A stretch of 64,000 nucleotides of DNA, from positions 62,001 to 126,000 of the forward strand of contig CAYRNY010000003.1 of assembly GCA_964425755.1 (NCBI GenBank), read 5' to 3'. Of the stretch, positions 42,090-50,202 are shown piece by piece. A model generated the notes under the pieces. That model worked only from the letters and a program-made list of their open reading frames with translations. It was not told the origin of the DNA and ran no database searches. The position numbers and the translations under genes were made by a program. The DNA comes from CAYRNY01 sp964425755. Its GTDB lineage: Bacteria > Chloroflexota > Anaerolineae > Aggregatilineales > Aggregatilineaceae. Positions within the stretch are counted from its first letter, which is position 1. Every line of letters starts with the position of its first letter.

Positions 42090-42159
42090 AGGGTGCCTGC
42101 CAACCGTCTGAATGAATGATGCAGGGACAGATGATACAATGTAAGAGGGTGCCTGACAA
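42090..42159 (-). repeat. Direct repeat TTGKCAGGCACCCT around the exporter A promoter
   Basis: Reading the minus strand, TTGTCAGGCACCCT (42159-42146) and TTGGCAGGCACCCT (42103-42090) differ by one base and are 56 nt apart start to start. The upstream copy contains the -35 element, and the second copy lies just after the predicted transcription start, so they could be paired operator sites. Confidence 0.5.
42131..42159 (-). promoter_or_regulatory. Promoter of exporter A
   Basis: On the minus strand TTGTCA (42159-42154) and TATCAT (42136-42131) are separated by 17 nt. The predicted leader before the first ATPase ATG is about 265 nt; I see no named riboswitch in it. Confidence 0.65.
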
Positions 42160-42265
42160 TAGTTGCGATCTCTGTAGCGGTGGTTCAACACCCGCCTGTA
42201 CACCTGATACGCCGTTATGTGCGTCCGGCGTGAAGGGTTGGTGTATCGCTCCATTCATCGGTGGT

Positions 42266-42295
42266 TTGTCTCGGTAACGCGTATTCTGGCATAAT
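42266..42295 (+). promoter_or_regulatory. Promoter of the peptide-transporter operon
   Basis: TTGTCT (42266-42271) is followed by CATAAT (42290-42295) after 18 nt, 56 nt before the ATG of the binding protein. Confidence 0.55.
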
Positions 42296-42351
42296 CTGAC
42301 TATCGTTCCACATATGAGTTGATGTCCTTAAGTCTCAACAGGAGAGAACCC

Positions 42352-43920
42352 ATGACGAAACACCACGACGGTGATCCGAATGTCTCCCCGCGTCTGTCAC
42401 GTCGTAATTTCTTGAAATTTACCGCAGCAGGGATGACGGCAGCGGCATTCAAGTTCGCCGGGTTGGACCTGTCGCCAGAACAGGCGCGTGCTGTTATGGC
42501 GCGGCGCCAGTCCGGTGTATTGCGAGTCGCCTGGGGTGGCGCTCCCGCCACGCTCGATCCGTTGTTCGCGTCAGCGGACACTGAGATCGCGTTCTTGAAC
42601 GCGGTGTACGATTACCTGATCGACACAAACGAGAGGTCCGAGCTGGTGCCCCGGCTGGCAACCGGCTGGACGGTTAGCGACGACGGGCTGACCTATACGC
42701 TGCAGATTGCCGAAGGCGTCACATTCCATGACGGGTCTGCGCTCACGCTTGATGACATCATCTGGACCTTCGACCGCCTGCGCAGTGATGGCCCTACCGC
42801 AGACCTGTTCGCCAACGTTGCGAGCGTCGAAGCGGGTGAGGGGAATTCGATTGTCTTCACGCTGAACACCACAAACCCCGACTTTTTGTACAATCTAAGC
42901 GACAATCACGCCGTGATTCTCAAGGCGGGCGCGGAGAACATCGGTAGCGCGTTCAACGGTACCGGGCCGTTTTCGGTGCAGGAATACGTTACCGATCGCG
43001 CGACATTGACCGCCAATGCGGACTACTGGGGCGGTGCGCCCGGCGTCGAAACGCTGGAATTCATCTACTTTGACAGCGTCGACGCAGCGGTGAACGCGCT
43101 GCGCGGCGGTGTAGTTGATGTGGCGCTGCGCATGGATAACGCGACCTTCCTGGGGTTGACGTCGGAAGGCGGGTTTGACGCGCAGGATGTCCCCACGTCC
43201 GGGCATGACCTCGTGCGCCTGCGTGCCGACCGTGCGCCTGGCGATGACGAACGCGTGCGGCAGGCGTTCCGCGTGGCAACGGATCGTGCGGCGATCTTTG
43301 AACGCACGCAGTTCGGTTTTGGCGCAGTCGGGCGCGATGCGCCGATCGGTCCCGTTTTCGCCAAGTACTACACCGAAGATACGCCGATGCCGGAGCGCGA
43401 CCCAGCGGTGGCGCGGCAATTGCTCGCGGATGCCGGTTATCCCGACGGGCTGGAGATGACGCTTTACGTACCGAATCTGCCGGATCGAGTCGCGTTAGCG
43501 CAGGCGCTTGCTGCGCAGTGGGAAGAGGCCGGTATCAACGTCAGCATCGAGCCGCAGGAAGAGGCGGTATACTATGCCGACAACGTGTGGCTGGAGGTCG
43601 ATCTGGCGATCACGCCCTGGGGCGCGCGTCCTGTGCCGCAGGTTTATCTGGACCTGTATCTCAAGTCCGGCGCGCAGTGGAATGAGGCGCACTGGAGCGA
43701 TCCTGAGATCGATGAGTTGATCGAGATCGCGGGGTCGTCGCTGGACGAGGACGAACGCACCAATGCCTATCACGAAATACAGCGCATCATGATCGAACGC
43801 GGCCCGATCATCATCCCGTACTTTTTCGCGTCTTTTGGTGTGCTGGCTGATTATGTGGGCGGGGTGACTGTGCATCCGTTCCCTGGCCGTACAAACTTCA
43901 CAGCCGCGACCGTTTCGTAA
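42352..43920 (+). CDS. Family 5 peptide/nickel-type ABC transporter substrate-binding protein, Tat-exported
   Basis: The 522-residue protein has a classical twin-arginine signal (SRRNFLKFTAAGMTAAAFKFAG) and the SBP_bac_5 layout: a start after signal with LRVAWGGAPATLDPLFASADTE, then VPRLATGWTVSDDGLTYTLQIAEGVTFHDGSALTLDDIIWTFDR and later YVPNLPDRVALAQALAAQWEEAGINVSI. It captures oligopeptides or other solutes outside the membrane. AGGAGAG lies before the ATG. A terminator follows, so it would be made in excess over the transporter proteins. Confidence 0.92.
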   Translation: MTKHHDGDPNVSPRLSRRNFLKFTAAGMTAAAFKFAGLDLSPEQARAVMARRQSGVLRVAWGGAPATLDPLFASADTEIAFLNAVYDYLIDTNERSELVPRLATGWTVSDDGLTYTLQIAEGVTFHDGSALTLDDIIWTFDRLRSDGPTADLFANVASVEAGEGNSIVFTLNTTNPDFLYNLSDNHAVILKAGAENIGSAFNGTGPFSVQEYVTDRATLTANADYWGGAPGVETLEFIYFDSVDAAVNALRGGVVDVALRMDNATFLGLTSEGGFDAQDVPTSGHDLVRLRADRAPGDDERVRQAFRVATDRAAIFERTQFGFGAVGRDAPIGPVFAKYYTEDTPMPERDPAVARQLLADAGYPDGLEMTLYVPNLPDRVALAQALAAQWEEAGINVSIEPQEEAVYYADNVWLEVDLAITPWGARPVPQVYLDLYLKSGAQWNEAHWSDPEIDELIEIAGSSLDEDERTNAYHEIQRIMIERGPIIIPYFFASFGVLADYVGGVTVHPFPGRTNFTAATVS

Positions 43921-43953
43921 CCGGCTGTCGGCACGGCGCGTTTTACAATCTGG

Positions 43954-43980
43954 GCGGGGACTCACGTGGTCCCCGCTTTT
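43954..43980 (+). terminator. Rho-independent terminator after the binding-protein gene
   Basis: GCGGGGAC pairs perfectly with GTCCCCGC with a 7-nt loop, followed by TTTT. It sits 24 nt before the permease start, so partial readthrough would set a high ratio of binding protein to permease. Confidence 0.8.
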
Positions 43981-44003
43981 GTGTGGAGGGGGAAACAGGT
44001 ACT

Positions 44004-45011
44004 ATGTCAGAGACGACGCTTGCGTTGCCCCGCTACCGCCGGTTTTCGGCCATCCTGCGCCGCAATCTTTCCGGCCCGGCGGGGTTTGTGCGCGAAATCC
44101 TCAGCCAGCCCCAATCGGCATTGGGCAGTGTGATCGTGCTTTTCTTTCTGGTTCTGGCGCTGTTCGGATCGTATATCGCGCCGTACAGCGCGAATGACCA
44201 ATCGCCGCCGCCCCGCACCGCCCCGACGATCAACCTTGCGGCGATCTTCGCTGCTGTGCGTGACGATCCGGCTGCGCTTGTAAAAGCCGAGACGTACCAA
44301 CCGGGCGATTACCCGTTCGGTACGGACTACCTGGGGCGGGATGTGTTCAGCCGCGTGATTCTCGGTACGGAGAGCATTTTTCGGGTGGCAGGGCTGGGGA
44401 CGCTGGCTGCCGTGATCATCGGCACGGTGATCGGGTTGGTGATTGGGTATCAAGGCGGGATGCTGGACGAAGTGGTCAGCCGCGTGATCGATGCGCTGCT
44501 GGCGATGCCCGCGCTGTTGCTGGCGCTGGTGATCTTGGGCATCATCCGCAACCTAGAATTTGAGTCGGGGACCTGGCAGCAGCGGCTCGCTGATAACAGC
44601 GTGCTGATCGTGATCGCGCTGGTATACGTGCCGATCGTGGCGCGCGTTGTGCGTGGCAGCACCCTGGATATCAAGACGCGCGCGTTTGTGCAGGCCGCGC
44701 AGATACGCGGCGAGTCGCGGGCGTACATCATCTTCCGCGAGATTTTCCCGTCCGTAATTCCGGCGCTGGTCGTGGAAGCTTCGCTGCGGTTCTCGTACGC
44801 GATCTTTCTCGTGGCTTCGCTCGGATTCTTAGGCGTGGCGGCGCGACCACCATCGCCCGACTGGGGTTTGATGGTGAATGAGAATCGCGGCGGCTTGTAC
44901 AGCATTACGCCCTGGGCGCTCGAATACCCGGCGGCGGCAATCGCGCTGCTGGTGATTGGCGTCAATTTGTTGTCTGATGGCATCAAGCGTGCCGTCCAGA
45001 AGAGCGGGTGA
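44004..45011 (+). CDS. Peptide-type ABC transporter permease (DppC/OppC-like)
   Basis: The 335-residue protein has an N-terminal OppC-type region, six TM helices and the EAA-like cytoplasmic motif VQAAQIRGESRAYIIFREIFPSVIPALVV. The FGTDYLGRDVFSRVILGTESIF stretch is typical of OppC/DppC. The ATG at 44004 is preferred to an upstream GTG. The stop overlaps the region before the next start by a few nt. It forms half of the channel. Confidence 0.92.
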   Translation: MSETTLALPRYRRFSAILRRNLSGPAGFVREILSQPQSALGSVIVLFFLVLALFGSYIAPYSANDQSPPPRTAPTINLAAIFAAVRDDPAALVKAETYQPGDYPFGTDYLGRDVFSRVILGTESIFRVAGLGTLAAVIIGTVIGLVIGYQGGMLDEVVSRVIDALLAMPALLLALVILGIIRNLEFESGTWQQRLADNSVLIVIALVYVPIVARVVRGSTLDIKTRAFVQAAQIRGESRAYIIFREIFPSVIPALVVEASLRFSYAIFLVASLGFLGVAARPPSPDWGLMVNENRGGLYSITPWALEYPAAAIALLVIGVNLLSDGIKRAVQKSG

Positions 45012-45016
45012 TCACG

Positions 45017-47116
45017 ATGGAAGACAACACACAAGTCACAGCGGCGCAACCGGTGCTGCACGTTGACCAGCTCAGCATCAGCTACAAGGTCGGGCGCGAA
45101 TGGCTGCGTGCCGTGCGCGATGTCACGTTTGATGTGCATGCCGGGCAGATTTACGGCATTGTCGGCGAATCCGGCTCCGGCAAATCGACGGTGGCAGCCG
45201 GCATCATGCGCTTTTTGGCTGCGAACGGGCGTACCGAACCCGGCAGCCGAATAGGTTTTCGCGGCGAGGACCTGTTCCAGAAGTCGCGCCGTGAGATGCA
45301 GCAGATCTGGGGTGCTCAGATGACGATGGTGCCTCAAAATCCCGGCGCGGCGCTGAACCCGTCGCTTCGTGTCGGTGAGCAGGTCGCGGAGATGTTGCGG
45401 CGGCATAAGGACCTGGGCGATTCCGCCGCCCGCGAACACGCGATCGAGATGCTGCGGCGCGTCAACCTGGCCGATCCCGCGACGATCCTTGAGCGCTATC
45501 CGCACCAGCTCAGCGGGGGAATGCAGCAGCGGGTCATGATCGCGATGGCGCTCAGCACCGCGCCGCAACTGCTGGTGTTGGACGAACCGACGACGGCGCT
45601 TGACGTGACGACCGAGGCCGTGATCCTGGACCTCGTGCGCGACCTGATTCAAGCTGGTGCTGCAGGCGCGGTCTACGTGACACACAATCTCGGCGTGGTC
45701 GCGCAGGTGTGCGACCGCGTGATGGTGCTGTACGCCGGTGAGATTATGGAAGATGCGACGGTACTGGACTTGTTCGAGCGCCCGTTGCACCCGTATACCA
45801 TCGGCTTGTTGCACAGCGTGCCTCGCTTGGGCGAGACCAAACGCGATGCAAGTTTGCTGACGATCCCGGGACGTCCACCGTCGATCGCGGACCTGCCGCA
45901 GGGATGCGTCTACGCGCCGCGCTGTCCGTTGGCGATTGATATTTGCCGCCAGCACCCGCCGTTGGAGCAACCTGCCGAGGGGCGGCTGGTACGCTGCCAT
46001 CGCTGGCAGGAGATCGCAAACGGTGAGGTCGCTGTGGTGCAAGAGCGCGATGCCGGGGTTGAGGCGATCGAGCGCGCGCACCTGCAGCGCGAGAGTTTGC
46101 TCAAGGCGCGCGATCTGACCAAGCATTTCCCGATCCCGCGCTCGCTGATCGAGGTGCTGCGCGGCACGCCCTCCAAACCGATCCGCGCGATGGACGGCGT
46201 CAATCTCGGCATTCAGAAAGGGCGCACACTGGGCCTGGTGGGCGAGTCCGGTAGCGGCAAGACGACACTTGCACGGGTGCTGATCGGGCTTGAGGATCGC
46301 ACCTCGGGCACGATTGAGCTGCTCGGCGCGGACATCGCCGGAAATGTGCGGGAGCGCAGCAAGCAGGTGCTGGCCCAGTTACAGATGGTGTTCCAGAACC
46401 CGCAGGACTCGCTCAATCCTTACCTGACGGTCGGCCAGGCAATCCGGCGCCCGCTGTTGAAGCTGCGCGGCATGTCACGCGCAGAAGCGGATGCCGAGGT
46501 CCAGAAGTTGCTGCAGGCGGTGAACCTGCGTCCCGAATATGCGGAACGGTTCCCCGGCGAGCTTAGCGGCGGTGAAAAACAACGCGTGGCGATCGCGCGT
46601 GCTTTCGCGTCCGACCCGGCGCTGATCATTTGTGACGAACCGGTGTCATCACTGGATGTCTCGGTGCAGTCGGCGGTGTTGAACCTGTTGGCACACTTAC
46701 AGCAAGAGCGCGACACATCGTACCTGTTCATTTCGCATGATCTCGCAGTCGTAGGGTTCCTGGCGGATTACATCGCGGTGATGTACCTGGGCGAGTTGTT
46801 CGAAGTAGGCTATGGGCGCGACCTGTTCGAGCCGCCGTTCCACCCGTATACCGAGGCGTTGGTATCCGCGATCCCGGTGCTGGACCCACAGCACGATGCC
46901 GATGTGATCCGCCTGGCGGACGACATTCCCAGCCCGCGCGACATGCCAAGTGGTTGCCGTTTTCATACACGCTGCCCGCGCAAGATCGGCGCGATCTGCG
47001 AAGACGAAGTTCCCCCCTGGCGCGATGATGGCAACGGGCATTTTATCCGCTGCCACATTCCACTGGAAGAACTACGCGCCGAACAGCGCGCAGTGGTGAC
47101 CGGGAAGGAGGGATGA
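45017..47116 (+). CDS. Fused double ATP-binding protein of peptide-type ABC transporter (DppD-DppF)
   Basis: The 699-residue protein contains two complete NBDs. The first (about 10-330) has Walker A GESGSGKST, LSGGMQQRVMIAMAL, LVLDEPTTALDV and the oligopeptide C-domain ending with a Cys-rich CVYAPRCPLAIDICRQHPP. The second (about 350-695) has GESGSGKTT, LSGGEKQRVAIARAF, LIICDEPVSSLDVS and CRFHTRCPRKIGAICEDE. The Cys clusters of the oligo_HPY domain are intact in both and may hold an Fe-S cluster, as known in some Dpp/Opp ATPases. In most bacteria these are two genes, dppD and dppF. Confidence 0.93.
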   Translation: MEDNTQVTAAQPVLHVDQLSISYKVGREWLRAVRDVTFDVHAGQIYGIVGESGSGKSTVAAGIMRFLAANGRTEPGSRIGFRGEDLFQKSRREMQQIWGAQMTMVPQNPGAALNPSLRVGEQVAEMLRRHKDLGDSAAREHAIEMLRRVNLADPATILERYPHQLSGGMQQRVMIAMALSTAPQLLVLDEPTTALDVTTEAVILDLVRDLIQAGAAGAVYVTHNLGVVAQVCDRVMVLYAGEIMEDATVLDLFERPLHPYTIGLLHSVPRLGETKRDASLLTIPGRPPSIADLPQGCVYAPRCPLAIDICRQHPPLEQPAEGRLVRCHRWQEIANGEVAVVQERDAGVEAIERAHLQRESLLKARDLTKHFPIPRSLIEVLRGTPSKPIRAMDGVNLGIQKGRTLGLVGESGSGKTTLARVLIGLEDRTSGTIELLGADIAGNVRERSKQVLAQLQMVFQNPQDSLNPYLTVGQAIRRPLLKLRGMSRAEADAEVQKLLQAVNLRPEYAERFPGELSGGEKQRVAIARAFASDPALIICDEPVSSLDVSVQSAVLNLLAHLQQERDTSYLFISHDLAVVGFLADYIAVMYLGELFEVGYGRDLFEPPFHPYTEALVSAIPVLDPQHDADVIRLADDIPSPRDMPSGCRFHTRCPRKIGAICEDEVPPWRDDGNGHFIRCHIPLEELRAEQRAVVTGKEG

Positions 47117-47117
47117 G

Positions 47118-48095
47118 ATGGCACGTTTCTTGACCCGGCGCGTTTTGTTTTTCCTGTTCACGTTGGTGTTCACGTCGTTGTTGGTGTTCGTGTTGACGCG
47201 CGTGCTGCCCGGCGACGTAGCGCGTGTGATTCTGGGGCGCGAGGCGAGCGAGGCGGCGGTTGCGGCTAAACGCGCCGAACTCGGACTCGATCAGCCGTTG
47301 GCGCGCCAGTACATCACCTGGGCGGTGGAGTTTGTTCAAGGCGATTGGGGCGAGATGTTCTCCGGCGCGCAGGAGGACGTGCGTACCGTCGTCTGGCAGC
47401 GGATGGTCCATTCTGGTTGGCTGGCGGGGCTGACGCTGCTGCTCGCGATCCCGCTGTCGGTCACGCTGGGGGTGATCGCCGGGCTGACCGAGGGCAAGCT
47501 GCCAGATAGCATCATCTCGGTGCTGTCGCTCTCGGTGGTAAGCCTGCCGGAGTTCGTCACGGGCCTGTTCCTGATCAACACGGTGGCGTTGAAGTGGGAC
47601 GCGAATCCTATTGCGGAGCGCTTCGGGTGGTTTCCGTCGAGTTCGTTCATTCGTGCGGAGACGACGTTTCAAGAGGCGTTGCCCGCACTCTGGCTGCCAG
47701 CGATCGCCGCGACGCTGGTGCTAATGGCCTACATCGTGCGGTTGGTGCGCGCCGGTGTGATCGAAGAGCTCAAGCGCGATTATGTGCGCACGGCGGTGCT
47801 TAAGGGGCTGCCGTACCGCGTGGTGATCGTTAAACACGTGCTACGCAACGCACTGATCCCAACGATCACGGTGATCGCGACCAGCACGGGATGGTTGATG
47901 AGCGGGCTGGTGGTGATCGAGTCTGTGTTCAGCTATCCGGGGTTGGGCAGTCTGTTGATCAACACAGCGATCCGCAACCGTGATCTGCTGCTGATCCAGG
48001 CGATCGTTATGGTCACCGTGGCCGTGATCTTGCTGGCAAACTTCCTGGCGGACATGCTGTACGCGGTGCTGAACCCGCGTATCCGGCTGGAGTAG
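47118..48095 (+). CDS. Peptide-type ABC transporter permease (DppB/OppB-like)
   Basis: The 325-residue protein is the partner permease: N-terminal TM with LTRRVLFFLFTLVFTSLLVFVL and the typical LPGDVARVILGREASEA, then the RDYVRTAVLKGLPYRVVIVKHVLRNALIPTITV EAA-loop and ESVFSYPGLGSLLINTAI. It starts one base after the ATPase stop. Gene order is binding protein, C, D-F fusion, B, which differs from the usual B-C-D-F. Confidence 0.92.
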   Translation: MARFLTRRVLFFLFTLVFTSLLVFVLTRVLPGDVARVILGREASEAAVAAKRAELGLDQPLARQYITWAVEFVQGDWGEMFSGAQEDVRTVVWQRMVHSGWLAGLTLLLAIPLSVTLGVIAGLTEGKLPDSIISVLSLSVVSLPEFVTGLFLINTVALKWDANPIAERFGWFPSSSFIRAETTFQEALPALWLPAIAATLVLMAYIVRLVRAGVIEELKRDYVRTAVLKGLPYRVVIVKHVLRNALIPTITVIATSTGWLMSGLVVIESVFSYPGLGSLLINTAIRNRDLLLIQAIVMVTVAVILLANFLADMLYAVLNPRIRLE

Positions 48096-48153
48096 CGCCG
48101 GGTTGTGTGTCTCGCTGTCCGGCACGCTCTCGCGTGATCAAAGCGGCCAGTTT

Positions 48154-48162
48154 TGCTATAAC
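48154..48162 (+). promoter_or_regulatory. Extended -10 promoter upstream of the DUF427 pair
   Basis: TG-C-TATAAC (48154-48162) lies 63 nt before the first DUF427 ATG; no strong -35 element. Confidence 0.4.
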
Positions 48163-48224
48163 TTGTACAGTCAGGAACGCCAAACACGCACAACAGGCAA
48201 TGGCAAGGCAAAGACGAGGGTGAT

Positions 48225-48545
48225 ATGGCGACGATAGTTGTGACGGACGTGATGCACAATGTGGTATTAGCGCAGCGTGAGCTTGGCGATGGGGTGTTCG
48301 AGCAGGAAGGCGCGTACTATTTTGACCCTGAATTGGTTGATATGACGCATCTGGTCATGACGCCGCGCATTTATAAGTGCCCGTATAAGGGCGTGTGTCA
48401 TTGGCTCGATCTCGAAACGGATTCTGGCACGATCAAGGATGTGGGCTGGATCTATACCGAGCCGCGTGAGGGATACGAGCACCTGCGGGATAGGGTCGGG
48501 TTTGCATTCGGAATGCGGCCCGGCGTCATGGTGCAAAGAACGTAA
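48225..48545 (+). CDS. DUF427 domain protein (short)
   Basis: The 106-residue protein matches DUF427: VVLAQRELGDGVFEQEGAYYFDPELVDMTHLVMTPRIYKCPYKGVCHWLDLE, then IYTEPREGYEHLRDRVGFAFGM. The family has no settled function. It is shorter than its neighbour. GAGGGTGAT lies before the ATG. Both DUF427 genes probably form one transcript. Confidence 0.88.
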   Translation: MATIVVTDVMHNVVLAQRELGDGVFEQEGAYYFDPELVDMTHLVMTPRIYKCPYKGVCHWLDLETDSGTIKDVGWIYTEPREGYEHLRDRVGFAFGMRPGVMVQRT

Positions 48546-48598
48546 TCATTTGTGTGCCGCTTGTGCGTATAGCTGGATGGGTAGAGGACACAGACAAC

Positions 48599-49090
48599 AT
48601 GATTAAACGCATTGAGCCGGGGCCCGGCCAGGAGTCGGTATGGGATTATCCCCGTCCTCCGCGCGTCGAGATGACGGATGAGCTGGTGCGAGTGGTGTTC
48701 AACGGTGTGACCATCACCGAAACGCGGCGCGCGTTGCGCGTGCTGGAGACGAGCCATCCCCCCGTGTATTATATCCCCCCGGATGACGTACGCATGGAAT
48801 ACCTGACGCAGACCGGGCGGCGATCGGTGTGCGAGTTCAAAGGTGCGGCGCGTTACTGGACGATCACGGTTGACGAGCGTACCGCCGAAAATGCCGCGTG
48901 GAGTTATCCCGCGCCGATGCCGGGCTTTGAGCAGATCGCGGATCACCTGGCGTTTTACGCGGGCCGGGTTGATGCATGTTATGTTGGCGACGTGCGAGTC
49001 CAGGCACAGGACGGCAACTTTTACGGCGGCTGGATCACACCGGACATTGTAGGGCCTTTCAAAGGTGGAGCGAGTACAACCGGCTGGTAG
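48599..49090 (+). CDS. DUF427 domain protein (long)
   Basis: The 163-residue protein has the full DUF427 pattern: RVVFNGVTITETRRALRVLETSHPPVYYIPPDDVRMEYL, CEFKGAARYWTITV, AAWSYPAPMPGFEQIADHLAFYAGRVDACYV and a C-terminal NFYGGWITPDIVGPFKGG. The ATG follows GAGGA at 10 nt. The role is unknown. It is 53 nt after the short DUF427 gene and is closed by a terminator. Confidence 0.9.
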   Translation: MIKRIEPGPGQESVWDYPRPPRVEMTDELVRVVFNGVTITETRRALRVLETSHPPVYYIPPDDVRMEYLTQTGRRSVCEFKGAARYWTITVDERTAENAAWSYPAPMPGFEQIADHLAFYAGRVDACYVGDVRVQAQDGNFYGGWITPDIVGPFKGGASTTGW

Positions 49091-49125
49091 AGCTGTCTCC
49101 GAAACTCGCCAGGCACGATCAAACA

Positions 49126-49163
49126 AGCACCCATGCCCTTTGAGCGGCAGGGTGCTGTTTTTT
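49126..49163 (+). terminator. Rho-independent terminator after the DUF427 pair
   Basis: AGCACCC-A-TGCC pairs with GGCA-GGGTGCT with an 8-nt loop and one bulged A, followed by GTTTTTT. Confidence 0.85.
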
Positions 49164-49177
49164 GGGTAATGTAGCGC

Positions 49178-49858
49178 TCAATTCGCGGAGAATAAACGCC
49201 TGTCATCATCGTGCCGGTGGGCGATGTCGCGCTCCAAGATCGCGCTCAACAGCGCAACCTCGCGGCGATAGATCGTTTGGATGTCGGCCAGCATTGTTGA
49301 GGCTTGCGATTCGGCCAGGATAGGTTGTTTTTGTTCCAGCGGAATCTGGACCAACGCCGCCGCCAGATAAGCGAGCGCCAGCGGATCATCGGGCAGGCGC
49401 GATGCATCGAAGTCCGCATCCTCGGATGCCTGCGATAACACGCTCAAATAGCGCTCAACCCAGGGACGCAGGCTGTCACTGGCCCGGGCCAGATGTTGCG
49501 AGTCTGCGCCGGTGTCCAACGGATACGGTTCGACCGTCCCCACGAGGTATGGTTTGTCACGTTGTAGTGCGTGGATCTGGAAGCGTTCGATGCCGATCGC
49601 CAGGATGTTCAAGCGCCCGTCTTCCAGCCGGTCCACTTTCGTGATTTGCGCCGTGCAGCCGATGTTGTGTGGTTCCGGCAGCGGACCGAGCGCTTCCTTG
49701 CCCTTGCGGATCAGCACCACGCCAAAGGGTTGCCCGGTGCTGAGACATTCCTCGACCATGATCTTGTAGCGTGGTTCGAAGATGTGCAGCGACAGCGGCA
49801 TATTGGGAAAGAGCACGGTCTTCAACGGAAAAAGCGGTATCTCGTACATGGTGTTCAT
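49178..49858 (-). CDS. LON peptidase N-terminal-domain protein (LonB-like substrate-binding domain only)
   Basis: The 226-residue protein has the Lon N-domain (PUA-like, IPLFPLKTVLFPNMPLSLHIFEPRYKIMVEECL, then GCTAQITKVDRLEDGRLNILAIGIERFQI), without the AAA or protease domain. A helical tail (LAYLAAALVQIPLEQKQPILAE) follows. Stand-alone forms are common in bacteria, but their role is not settled. The ATG at 49858 is used; a second ATG at 49849 would serve as well. Confidence 0.9.
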   Translation of the reverse strand: MNTMYEIPLFPLKTVLFPNMPLSLHIFEPRYKIMVEECLSTGQPFGVVLIRKGKEALGPLPEPHNIGCTAQITKVDRLEDGRLNILAIGIERFQIHALQRDKPYLVGTVEPYPLDTGADSQHLARASDSLRPWVERYLSVLSQASEDADFDASRLPDDPLALAYLAAALVQIPLEQKQPILAESQASTMLADIQTIYRREVALLSAILERDIAHRHDDDRRLFSAN

Positions 49859-49945
49859 TCTCAACAGATGAGCGTTACTATGATTGTAAAATAGGGCCCC
49901 GTCCTGCGACCATAAAAGTCTTCAAATAAACTGCACAAAAAGCTA

Positions 49946-49974
49946 TTGCTAACGGACCGTGTCTGGTCTATAAT
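49946..49974 (+). promoter_or_regulatory. Strong promoter of exporter B
   Basis: TTGCTA (49946-49951) and a perfect TATAAT (49969-49974) are separated by 17 nt. The A/T-rich start region (49975-50080) continues into a 220-nt leader. Confidence 0.75.
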
Positions 49975-49986
49975 CTTAGTAGTTTG

Positions 49987-50202
49987 ATGGCGAACAACTA
50001 TTTAGCCTCGTCGCGATTGACGTTGAGGTCTTGTTTTTTTAAGAGTATCCAACTTTTAGATTTGAACCTCCTAAATTTTAGGGGGTACCCGATGGGGCGG
50101 TTGGATTATGCTGTGGGTAAGACGCGAGCGTTGAGGGGGGGCGGTGCCGATCGACTGGCTGCGGCGCTGGTTCGGGCGCACACGAAAGGAACACAGGTAT
50201 GA
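49987..50202 (+). CDS. Possible small leader ORF overlapping exporter B (71 aa)
   Basis: An ATG 13 nt after the -10 element starts a 71-codon frame that ends with TGA overlapping the exporter ATPase start as ATGA. No ribosome-binding site fits, so translation would have to be leaderless. The first part is A/T-rich and hydrophobic (LNLLNFRGYP), the rest is Arg/Ala-rich. The ATGA overlap argues for coupling, but a chance frame is as likely. I do not recognise any family. Confidence 0.25.
   Translation: MANNYLASSRLTLRSCFFKSIQLLDLNLLNFRGYPMGRLDYAVGKTRALRGGGADRLAAALVRAHTKGTQV
50066..50086 (+). promoter_or_regulatory. Leader hairpin
   Basis: ACCTCCTAAA pairs with TTTAGGGGGT almost without a loop; realistically an 8-bp stem with a 5-nt loop. 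Its strand CCTCC is an anti-Shine-Dalgarno mimic. It could control translation or pausing in the exporter B leader. Confidence 0.35.

Noticed and set aside
44450..46126. Open frame of 558 codons opposite the permease and fused ATPase genes
   Set aside because: It spans two real plus-strand genes; its composition and lack of motifs mark it as a shadow.
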